The position numbers and the translations under genes were made by a program. The notes beneath the pieces were generated by a model. It worked only from the letters and a program-made list of their open reading frames with translations. It was not told where the DNA came from and did not search any database. From NCBI GenBank assembly GCA_033964015.1, contig CM066923.1, positions 21,129,739 through 21,193,738 on the forward strand: a DNA stretch of 64,000 nt, read 5' to 3'. Below are positions 46,301-58,300 of the stretch, in pieces. How positions within the stretch are numbered: position 1 is the first letter of the stretch; the number at the start of each line of letters is the position of its first letter. Source of the stretch: Scolanthus callimorphus. Lineage: Eukaryota; Cnidaria; Anthozoa; Actiniaria; Edwardsiidae.

Positions 46301-49300
46301 GAAAAAAGTTATCCAAGCTGAAATCAAATATAAAATATCCGTTTTCTTGCGGGTCAAGTACTAGAAAGACAAAGTAACAGGTGTAGTCGGAATTCAAAGC
46401 GCGCGAGAAAAGCCGTCGACTGAGTTTGTCTCTCCGCTAGTCGGAGGTCAAATTATTCGCCCGCATTTTCCATTTATGCTTGTCACTAAACCTGCATCGA
46501 TAAAAAATTATATAATTTAGAAATGAATTGAGAAATTTCCTTTTCGAAAACATATTGACCATTTCCCGAAAGAGAATAGTTTCTTGTTCGCGAATAATTT
46601 GACATCTGATAAACAACTCAGTAGTAGGCGGGTTCTTGCAAGTTTAGATCGCAATGTGAGTTTATTTATCATCCCAGGATCTGAAAAGTAAATTGCTATT
46701 TGAACATTATAATTTGTAAGATTCTAAGCTCATTTCTAAATTATTACATGTATCGATGCCTGCAGGTTTAGTGCCGAGTATAAAAGGGAAATGCGGGCGA
46801 ATGATTTGACCTCCGACTAGCGGAGAGACAAACTCAGTCGACGGCTTTTCGTGCTTGACCCGCCAGAAAACGGACATCAGCTTAGATAACTTTTAGCCGC
46901 TCAGAGCAAATAGAAAACCTAGGAAGTTCCGCTGTATTTCATGACTTGAACACTCATCGTGACTCGAGCAGTTTTGTGGTTTAAGCCCGGCTCACTTGTA
47001 AAAAAACCCGCCTGTGATTGGCTAACGCGGGCGAAAGTATGCGAATTAATTATCGGGTGGCCATACTTGGGCTTCTCGCGCTGTAACCGGTTCCCGATAG
47101 AGCGGATTTCACATAACTGTCAATACTTGTTATGTAATTGCGATTGTTTTGCGTTCTCATTGGCTACTCGTTTTCTCAGCCAATCAAATTCTGTAGTAAA
47201 TACAATTGTGTAATTACCTAGTAATTGGTTCGGCTTCGCAAGCAAGCAAGTCGTGATTTCTCTCGATTCTGATTGGCTACAGTGATTGCTCAATTGCAAC
47301 TGTTTTCACGACAGTCATGTGAAAACCGCTCTATAACGACATTTTCAATTGCTTTGCGTTTATATCGTTTAATCGGGTGTACGTTTACTACGATACCCCG
47401 AAATTACGATACATTCTTGCAGCCCCCGTGGCATATCGCAAAATCGGGGTTCCACTGTAGTTTGAGTTATCATATGTCAAAATTTTTGTTTCCGCTGACC
47501 ATGTCCTTTAGGATGAGTATTAGTCTAAATGATGATGATGAACTAGAAACTGTATTTTAAACATTGTTCTTTGCAGTATCTGATAACTAAAACAAGCAAA
47601 CTGTCTGACATAAATCTACATTGTGTTTGTTAATCTGTTGTTGTAGATTTGGCAGTGTCTTGCAGAGAAAGCCATGTTTCCCTCAGATCGAGAATGCTGC
47701 TTTAAATGGTTTTCCAAGGTAACGCAAGATGACCCCAAGACAAATTGATTACCAGGGCCCGACATTAACTTTTTTCGCTAGACGCCATTAGCGACTAATT
47801 AAAACGTTTTCGTCGCCAAAATGCAAAGATTTAGTCGCCACATCAACGTGGATCTCAGCTGAACTCAGAAAGATGGGGTGCAATTTGGCGACTAGCTCTA
47901 AAATTTTGGTCGCCAACACCCAAATTTAGTCGCCATTGGCGACCTTATGGTCGCAGTGTCTGGCCCTGATTATCATTACTGCTCTATAACAATGCAAATA
48001 TACAGTATATATTTTTTTGCTTTTGCCCTCCGTCACAAGATTTCCTGTTATTCTGTTTCAGTTGATGGGTGATGAACCTGACCTGGATCCTGAAATCAGT
48101 TTGTCATTTTTTGAGGGCAACGTCTTGAAACTTGATCCAGCACTTCTAACAGAAAATGGAATCAGGTGAGTAAACAACATCAAGTACCTTGATTCTTGTT
48201 AAAACTTTTAAATTTAGGAACATTAATCTACTATAATTGGGAAGCATGGTTGGCTAAACGTTACAGCGCTGGCCTCTCAACACTGTAACCCCAGATTGAC
48301 TCCCGGCCCGGACAGAGGAGTTTTTTTTTGTTCGGATGGTAGTTAAACCTGGTTCAAATTGTGAGTTGAAGTTTGTTTTTCTGAGGTCCACATCGTTTGG
48401 ATGAGACCGACAATAAACCCGTCTCGACTTCACAACCCTTCCCAGTTTTAGAAGGGACACTAAAGAACCACTGAGGAAGTAATAATCCATCCAGCAGTGA
48501 TCACCTTCGGTGTCTGTTTTTATGGCCGCTTGGTAAAGTAGCGCCGTTGGGGCCAAGTGTAAATCAGCTTCCGAGCTGCAATGCTGGGAAGTGTACCATA
48601 TAAACGGATCTCCACTTGAATGTTTTCGTTACACGTTTGTTTAGTCAACGGCCGTGTGTATATTTTTGTAATATTTCCTCTGTTTTCATTGCAGATGTTT
48701 TGAGAGGTTTTTCCGAGGTGTCAATATAAAAGAACGCAAGCTTGTTGCGAAGCGACGAGCCTACTTGATTGAGGATCTGAACCTAGTTGGAGTAGACTAC
48801 CTCTGGCAGGTGAGGACTTAGGAGGACTTGAAATTACTCTTTCCAATACTTTTTTCCTGTCTAGCTCATCGAAAAGAGCACCGTTGAAACATTTGGAAAT
48901 ATCGAAGGTAACCCAGGTCCGTCTTGGGTTGCCTCTGGCTTTTTTTCTGGAATGTTTCCTATTCTCCCGGAGATAGGAAACGTTCAACGATAAAACCCTT
49001 GGGTTATGCGAGGATGCTGATTTGTTAGAGTGATCTGAGTTTCTATCGCCTCTCATAAATTTCTTTACATGAGGCTGGTCTGAAAAAGGTTCTTACCGGC
49101 ACGAGTTCATTCCGGTTGCTGACCCGACACGAACAACTTTCGAGTCCGTACCTTTCTCACGTAACACGATCAAAAAGGTTGTGATTACATGATCGCTCTG
49201 AGTTCGTACCGGTCTCATGTAATCACCGCCTAACTTATGAGGTGTTTGAATCTCATGCCACGATGTATTTGGAAACTGGTTCAAAAGTCTGACACTTTAT

Positions 49301-52300
49301 TTGCTACAAGATGGAACAAAAACGTGTTGCTAAACTATTGTGTTGCTCAATAGGTAGTGCTTCACAGTTCAGATGAAATAGCGACCAGAGCTATTGAACT
49401 CATAAAAGAGACATATACTAATCTAGGACCAAGTCTTAGAGCTAAACAGGTTAGTTCGAATGGCTGATGGGTTTTTCCCCTTAGCACTGTCGACCAATCA
49501 CAACCGATAGAAATGACAACTTGCTGTTTGAATAGCTTCAACTTGTTGTGGAAGGATTTCCTGTGCAGGCGATCAGAGTTGTTAGAAATTACAAACAACT
49601 TACTGTGGAATGGCTTACCTGTCAGTCGATCAAATTGTGTAGTAGTTACAAATTACTGCTGAATGGTTTCCCTGACAGTCGTTCAGATTTACTGTGGAAT
49701 GGCTTACCTGTCAGTCGATCAAAATTGTTAATAGAGCGGATTTCACATGACTGTCGTGAAAACAATTGCAATTGAGCAATCACTAGCCAATCAGAATCGA
49801 GAGAAATCACCACTTGCTCCTAAATGGCTTTTCTCTCAGCCAATCACAAGCCGAACCAATTACTAAGTAATTACGCAATTGTATTTACTAAAGAATTTGA
49901 TTGGCTGAGAAAAACGAGTAGCCAATGAGAACGCAAAGCAATCGCAATTCGAAATCCGCTCTAGTAGTTACAAATTACTGCTGAATGGTTTCCCTGGCAG
50001 TCGTTCAGATTTACTGTGGAATGGCTTTCCTGGTGGTCAGTAAGAATCGCTAGCAACTACAACTTGTTGTCAACTGGCCTTTTTCTGCTCAAACAGAAAA
50101 AAACTATTTCTTTACTAAAGTGCTAAGTGAGGGTGTGCTCAGCTTTTCAAGAAGAGAACAAAACCAGAATATTTTGGTAGGCACGTGAAAACTGTTGAAT
50201 GATGTTCATCTTCTGATTTGTCTTTTCAGGTGGAAATTCACGACAAATTTATCCAGACGTGTACAGGAAAAATACAGGATTCGGCTAAATTATTCACAAC
50301 AGCAGCGCCCCACAAGGAAGCTGACAAAGAAATAGAAATCAGCGGGGTGAATCTGCGGCAGGAGGCCACGAAAGTTGTCCGGTGTTTGACAGTTTTGAAG
50401 GAGTATGTAGCGGAGTGTGATGATGACCACATGGAGGAACGAGCAATTCTTCCACACGGAAGGTGAGTGGGAATTTTCCAGTTATCTTTTTGGCAAATGC
50501 AAAGCAACGGTCTTCTTTGTATTCGGTTTGCTTTTATTTACCTCGTCGTGGCTTAAAGGGAGGCTGACACGCAACTGCGCAGCTGTTCTGCGCATCTCAA
50601 AACAAAGAAGTATCGTCCCGTAACGATGGCCAGCGAAGGCTGAAAACCACGAAAAAAATCCGTTTTAATCTCGCTATTTCTCGGTCCATCCGACCAAATG
50701 TTTACGTTTTACATATTCTTCAATAGTTTTCTGATATGATGGTCTAAATAGTTTTGCTCAGTGATCGTTCCTGGAGCATGCGCGTATCGTGACAGCCTCC
50801 CTTTAAATCGTGCAGTTTCACTCAGCAGCGTTCGTGTTGGCACATCGAGATTTATAGACACTTTAATTGGCTTAATTTGCAAATTGTCTATGTGGGAAAA
50901 AATGACAGTGCAAACAAAGCTGTGCTGTATTAGCATAATGCGAGATATACTAGTTATACAATGCTTTCGAGTGGCATACTGCAGAATTTCCCACTTGTGA
51001 CTTGTATTTTCTGGTATACACACGAGCTTATTGTAAGAAAATGTGATAAGTGACAAGTGGGATATTCTGCAGTATGCCACGAGAATTCATTGTATAACTA
51101 GTATATCTATATATAACTATTTAATACCATGCTAAAGAAAACTTTAAGACAGCGTTTTACTTAAATGCAGTGCAAGATGAGAAGGTTGAGTGGAATACCG
51201 CCGAATATACAACGCCATTCCTGCTTTCTGATTGGCTGTATTTTCTGTGGCGTAGTATAAATACATGTATATGCGTATACACGTATTTCAACAAAGTTGC
51301 ATTCTGTTTTACATGTTGCGTTATGCGCACAAAGCGCCATCATAAACATACGGTGCATTTCCTGCTTCTGATAGCGTAATGATGGTTCTGGTGTGACATT
51401 TTATTATTTGAACCTCAAATGTGGCTGGCACGTGGCAGGCCATGTACCAGCAACCATTTTTAACCCTCTGCAGGCTACAAAGCGTTGTTCACAAAGTGGA
51501 ACCTTTTAGGAAGCTGGCGTATCACACCCCAAAAGTGCTGTATCTCAGCACTATGTCCAACGGACTTGTAGAAGACGGAACGTGGTATGACCTTAGAGCA
51601 GATTTCATATCACTGTGAAAAGTACCGTGACACGGCGCGGTACGGTCGCGGTGGCGGTACGGAACCTCGCCTGCTGTAGCCTGCTTGCAGGCGGTACTGA
51701 GTGTTTTTATCGCGTAAAACCCGGTCCGTTCGCTGATCGGACGCCATTTTGGAATTTTGAGACGCGCGGTCCCGGGGTCGAGCGCGCGCGCCTCAAAATT
51801 TGAAGATGGCCTCCGATCAGCGAACGGACCGGGGTTTCCGCGATAAAAACACTCAGTACCGCCTGCAAGTGGGCTAGGCCTGCTGTAGATACGGAATGAA
51901 ACCGCGTAGTCGCGGTACCGTCACGGTCGCGGCGCGGTACAACCCTTCGCGGCACTTTTCACAGTCATACGAAATCTGCTCTAGTAAGAGTATGACCTTA
52001 CTATTGGTGCATTTTTGTTTCAGAGCCTGTCGAGGGCGGCATGTGTCTCTAATTGTGCGATTCCCATCGCATGGTCGACAAGGCGAAGAGTTTGAAATCT
52101 GGTCTCATTCCAATGAATCGCTTGCTTCCATCAGAAGGCATATTCTTAGCAGGTAGGAACTCTCATTATCTGTGCTATTATTATATTTGACACTATTCAC
52201 GGGAGCGCGCTTTGACTGGCTGAACACACGTGCTGGCTTCCTGATCCAATGCACGCCGTATGAATGCAAGTGTAGCTGCTGCTTGATAAACCACACTTGT

Positions 52301-55300
52301 GACAGTTGACATGTTTATTTTACTAAGTTTCAAAGTCTAACTCAACTCACAAACGCTGTGAAAGTAGGTTTTCTAAAACAGAAAATATAGAACAATCTAA
52401 GTACAACTTAAGCAACGTTACGAAGCAGCAAATCGAGCAAATACAAGCAAACAAACTTACCGACTTTTGACCAGAAACGTTCACAACGAACAAGCAGCAA
52501 CTGACTTAAAAATATGGCGGGGGACGCGGTACATACGTCACATACGTCAGGAACGCCTGACTAAACGAACGGATACGAACTGACGCCGAATGCATACGAC
52601 AACTCACGAATGCAATACGAACGCCAAATCTACAAACGAAAACAACAAACGCCGCGCGAACTAACAAACATGTTACAATCTAAACAGATAAACATAAAAT
52701 GCACAATTTAGTGGCTACAGAAAGATTCATTGCAAAGCGACAGTATAGGTAGCATGTTTTTTTAAAAAGTATTTTGAAACAGTTTTACTTTTTTGATTGA
52801 GTACTTAATGTTGATTGTTCATTGTTTGACTACCGGTATGTTTATTTTTCTGTTGCAGAATAAAAGTGTCTTCTCAAGCTACCAAGGTGGACCTCTATGT
52901 AAATGGTGAACTACTTTGTCCGTCAGATGACAGGAGATTAGTACTTCAAGTTCCCCTTAGAGACCGAACTGTAAGTGAACATTTGAACGTAATGTACAAT
53001 CTTGAAACATTCTGTGGTCGCAACAGATGCTGGTGTCTCCATCTTACCCTAGGCTGAGGTCAGACTTGCGCTAGAGATTTTGCTTTAACAATGCTAATTA
53101 AGTTAGCCAAGCGCGTGCTTAAAAACCTGCGGGGAGCCAGGTCGGGTTGTAGCTTAATGAACTGTCATGTGTCTGTCATAACCTACAGCTTGCCTGGTTG
53201 TTTGCTAAAAATACAAAACACAGACATCTAGTCATGACATCAAAGACTGAACGCATGCTGAAGACAACTCTCGAACGACTGATCAAACTCTCAAAAGAGA
53301 GATCGAACTCGAAAACGAGCCGAGGCTCATGTTGCAGTGAATGTTTCAGCTCACTTTGAAAGACAACTGTCAAATGTTGTTTGCTTAGCACGGCTCAAGT
53401 CTACTTTTTGCGGACTTCAAACGTACTGTGGCCCCTTTGACAAATTAGCCAATCATACCAAGTTTCAAGCACATATCCTGGCTATCCGTTAGACTGGCCA
53501 GACTTCTAGCACGACTCTAGCGCGCTGTGTCTATGGCAAGATATCTAAGCACGGCATCTCTACCTCAAGTCTGACCGCAACCTTAGCCACCCTCTCTACT
53601 GGCTTTTTCATCGCAATCTTCTGGAAAGCCAGATTCCTTTGAATTTATGCCTATGATCGCAACAAAAACTTTACCCCGAATCTTCATTAACTACTAGTAC
53701 TACAGGCATTTCCTTTACGTGAACCCTGTCCACAGCCAGCTCGTGTGAATGAGTAAAAACTGAACTAAACTTGTTTTTCTTTACAGCTTATCACCGCCAA
53801 AATTGGCCCCATCAACAGCTCAATGCCATCCTCCCCTGACTCATCGTCTGAGTCCTCTACTGGCTCCACCGCTGCTGCTCTAGACGGGCCAAACTTGGAT
53901 GCTGAGAACTGTCTACCGGGCGTGGTAAGGGCCGTAATCCTTGTATGTAGGACATTTTGTTCACTAATAGAAAGATCGACGAACAGCTTAGTTCTAGTTG
54001 CTGAAGCATTCGACGTTTCTGAAATAAAAATGTTAGTGTTCAGTTTTGAATAGACAAAATCGGCTAACGGTGTTAACATATTCCCACCCCATTCAGATCA
54101 CCGAACGATTCATTTGGGAGGTTAGAATTGTTAAATTTCTCACACACGACCAAGTTTGTACAAGTATGTATGAAATGAACAATGGTATCCTCCCTATATC
54201 ACTATGACGTCATGGTTTGTTTACATGAACAAAATAGCTGAAATTTGGTTCAAATAAAAGTTCCATTCGAGAACTTTGATTTACATCATGAATGGCATTT
54301 TTATGATGTTTTGGTCATTCTTAAATGCTGCTGTCCCCTCTGGCGACCATGATTCATAGCGCTAAAACAATAGTGTTTTGATATGACGTCATAGTGAAAT
54401 AGGTCAAATGGTGATCTGAAAAGGGTGGCAACAAGATATAAACACACTTGCGTCGTAATCCCAGCCCTTCTTTGAATCATTAGTACCTGAATGCAGAATC
54501 AAAGTGTCTCAATCCTAGTCTTAGTCGTAGACGTCTATCCTCACGACTACGGTTAGATACTCTTCTGACTATGAATCGCGTTCACACCTGATAACTGTGT
54601 TAACCGTTGACCATGAATGGGAGAGGACGCTTGGTGTGAACGGCTGGAAAAGGTTGGAAACGCAAAGGCAAATACACGAAGCAGTAATGGTGTATAAATC
54701 TTTTAATGGTCTTGTACCAACCTATTTGCAATCCGTCTGTACAGAAAGGAGTACTATAACTGAACGCGAACTGAGAGACACCGTGGGCAAACTTGCTGTT
54801 CCTTTGCCCAGCACAAACTTCCTAAAAAATAGTTTCAGTTACCAAGGTGCGGTGCTTTGGAACAGCTTACCACCTGATTTACGGCAATCACAAACTCTCA
54901 ATGGTTTTCGAATCGGTTGCCGACGTCATTTTACATGATTTTAACATTTTTACTTTTCATGTAAAGCAGAGTTTATATAAATATTCATAGTTAGAATAGA
55001 ATAGATTAGATTGTTATTATTAGTATTGTATTTATTATCATTAGTTGTTGTTATTATTATATGTGGTTTTAGTCTGATGAATTTACCGTGTATAAATAAA
55101 GTTACTATCTATCTATCTATCTATCTATCTACATTTTGCGTACAAGTGCTTCATTCTTCATTTAGTAAATAATTTATTTATCCTCGCCTGTACGTGTATG
55201 GGCCAGCTTTAGACGATTGAGTTAGCACCAGTTATGTCGATGTGTGACATTTTTTTTTTATCCCATTTCAGATCTTATCAAAGCGACACAATTTTCTAAA

Positions 55301-58300
55301 GTATCTTGTCCACTTAGCTGATCTTGGAATTGAAAATAATATATCAGAGTTACGTGATATTGTACGGCAACTCCTAGACCTGATCCCCTCAGGTGAGAAC
55401 ATGTTTAACTTGACCGCTTTGTTTTTAGTATCAAAAAGTTTACATAGAAACTATTGCACTACAGCGCATTTCAGATGACTGTCGTTTCTGATTGGCTTAG
55501 TGTACTTTCTTCGTCCCCTGATTGGTGTGTTGTTGAATGGCTTTCGTTTCTGATTGGCTAAGTGTACTTCTTCGTTCCCTGATTGGTTTGTTGTTGGATG
55601 GGTTTCGTTTCTGGTTGGCTAAGTGTATTTTCTTCGTCCCCTGCTTGGTTTGTTGTTGAATGGGTTTCGTTTCTGATTGGCTAAGTGTACTTTCTTCGTC
55701 CCCTGATTGGTTTTTTGTTGAATGGGTTTCGTTTCTGGTTGGCTAAGTGTACTTTCTTCGACCCCTGATTGGTTGGTTGTTGAATGGGTCTCGTTTCTCA
55801 TTGGCTAAGTGTATTTTCTTCGTCCCCTGATTGGTTTGTTGTTGAATGCGTTTCGTTTCTGATTGGCTAAGTGTACTTTCTTCGTTCCCTGATTGGTTTG
55901 TTGTTGAATGGGTTTCGTTTCTGACTGGCTAAGTGTACTTACTCTGCTTTTAGTTTCCACACTCATCTGAAATCCGCCCTAATACACGCGTTTTGTGTTT
56001 CGTTATTTCCATATTGTGGAGAAGATAAATAATATTTGTTTTCGATCCTGTCTTATGCGTTTTGTATTTTATTTCCAGATACGCACACTGTGGAGAAGAT
56101 AAGGAATGTTTGTCGTGATCACGCGGAAAACGGCGCCAAGGCAGCCACACAGTCATTAGATACTATATTTTTTATTAATTCACCCATGCAAGCACTGTAC
56201 AATTTAGAGGTATGTAGAGTTAAGGCTCGTTCACACGGCGCGATTTCAGCTGCGCTCTGAGGTGCGATTTCTGTGGCGATCCCATGGCGATGTCATATCG
56301 CGCGGTGTGAACGGCCGGCGATCTTATGGAGATTTCACTTGCGATGTCTCCGCGACGTAGCAGGCGTCTTGAACATGTTCCAGTTCCACTGCGATGCGGG
56401 TGCGATTTCTTCAGATCGCCAACAAACTGACAAATATCGCAGGGCCAAATCGCCGGCCGTTCACACCGCGCGATATGACGTCGACGATCGCCGCAAAAAT
56501 CGCACCTCAAATCGCGCCGTGTTAACGAGCCCTTAAATAACTTTCAGGAAGTACTCCTTTGAGTAGGACCCGGTGCATTTTGATCTCGTGGCGATGTCAT
56601 ATAGCTCGTTGGAACGGCCTTGGATTTGGCACTGCGATATTTGTCAGTTTGATGGCGATATGAAGAAATCGCGTCAGCATTGGGGTATTAGCTCTCGGAA
56701 GTCTAGCCTGCTGGCAAGCGTTGGAGAGTAGTTTTAGGTCACGAAACCCGTGTTCGCTTTCACGTGGCCGCCATCTTGGATTTTTTCGAAAGCAAACTCG
56801 GGTTTCTCGGCATAAAACTACTCTCCAACGCCTGCGAGCAGGCTATCGGAAGTCTAACTAAATTTGACTGATAAACCTACCACAAAACAATGGAGACACA
56901 AGAATAGAATGAGATATAGCGCTGTTCACGCTGACGTCATCCATTGTTATTAATGTGCCAACCAGAGATCGATTGGTTCACAGAACAAAGGGCGCTATTC
57001 AATCTATGGTTGGCACATTAGCACTAGAATGGCAATGTTGATAAACAGTGAATAGCGCTATAGTAGAACAATAAGTTACATCAAGCCAATAGCGTTAGAT
57101 CGTCCGATTAAGCTGCTAAACTGCTGTCGCATCGCAGTGGAATTTGTGCATGCTCAAAACGCGTACAATTGAAAACGCCATAAGGTTGAAAGCTGTTCAC
57201 ACGGCGCGATGTGGCTTCGCCTTGAGATCGCCACAGAAAAAGCACCTTAAATCGTAGCATGTGTTCTGCGCTCTAGTCTAGTGTAAACCAGTCCACACCG
57301 AAGAGCAATTCTTGTTTTGAAGTTCGATATATATTGTTTCTTTGCAGTTGGCGTATTCGCTGTTAATGCCTGCTGCCTCATTATCACAAGAATCAACATT
57401 TGAATTTCAAGTAAGTTTGGGGTTTGGGATTCCTTTGTGGCAAAGGTGTAAAGAGCATTCTCGTACCCAGAGCTCCCGGCTCGTATGCTCGCAGGGGAGG
57501 CTCCGGGGACATCCAATTGAGGGCCTTCGCTAATTGGCGGATTTTGAATGTTGGGGCATGCGCAAAAAGTTGTTTCTCTCAACATTCTCGTACCCAGAGC
57601 TCCCCGGTTCGTCTGCTCGCAGGGGAGGCTCTGGTGACATCCATTTGAGGACCTGTGCTGATTGGCTGGTTTTGAACGTTGGTGCATGCGCAGAAATATC
57701 TTTCTCTCAGCGGCTCTGTATTAAATCTCGCGCATGCGTCAATGGCTGTCACGACAGCCTCCCCCGCGAAGTGACGAGCCGGGGAGCTCTGGGTTCGAGA
57801 TTATGTAGAGAGTTGCTCATGCCACAGGAATAACATCCTTACTCTATGAAATTAGAATATTTCCAGATACGAGAGCTTGTTTGATCATGAGTTCATGACG
57901 ATGATTGTTTATTGTGCTAACGACGCGTTGTATTTGTTTGTCCTTTCCAGGTCGATTTCCTCAAAAGTGCAGGAATCCCATGTGTAATTAGTATGTTAAC
58001 AAATTCAGAGTTTCTCAGCAAAGCTGATGTTATTATTAAGAGGTACGTATATTTAGCAGTTTCGTTCGCGATAACAACACTAGAGTCAGGTTGTGACGGT
58101 GCCGCCATTTTGCTTCAATTCAATTCAATTTATTTGCCTTTTCTTTTACATTTACAGTTATACATAAAAAAAAACCCGGCAAAGCAGAAAAAAGCAATGA
58201 GCCAATCAACTTTTTGGCTCTAAAACAAATAAGGAGTACTTAATTTTTGGTAGTTTGGTCAACTTTTGTACCATAAATCCCAGCATCAGGCTTCGCTTTC

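Larger units (their letters stand above)
45904..47457. mobile_element. 1.55 kb Tigger/pogo-like element with TA duplication (intron 18)
   Basis: The ends CAGTGGACCCCGATTTTACG and AAATCGGGGTTCCACTG are typical of the Tigger/pogo branch of Tc1/mariner, with TA on both sides (45902-45903, 47458-47459). It contains a large foldback (46190-47001) and a 232 bp miniature element (47100-47331). No transposase frame is left. Confidence 0.75.
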
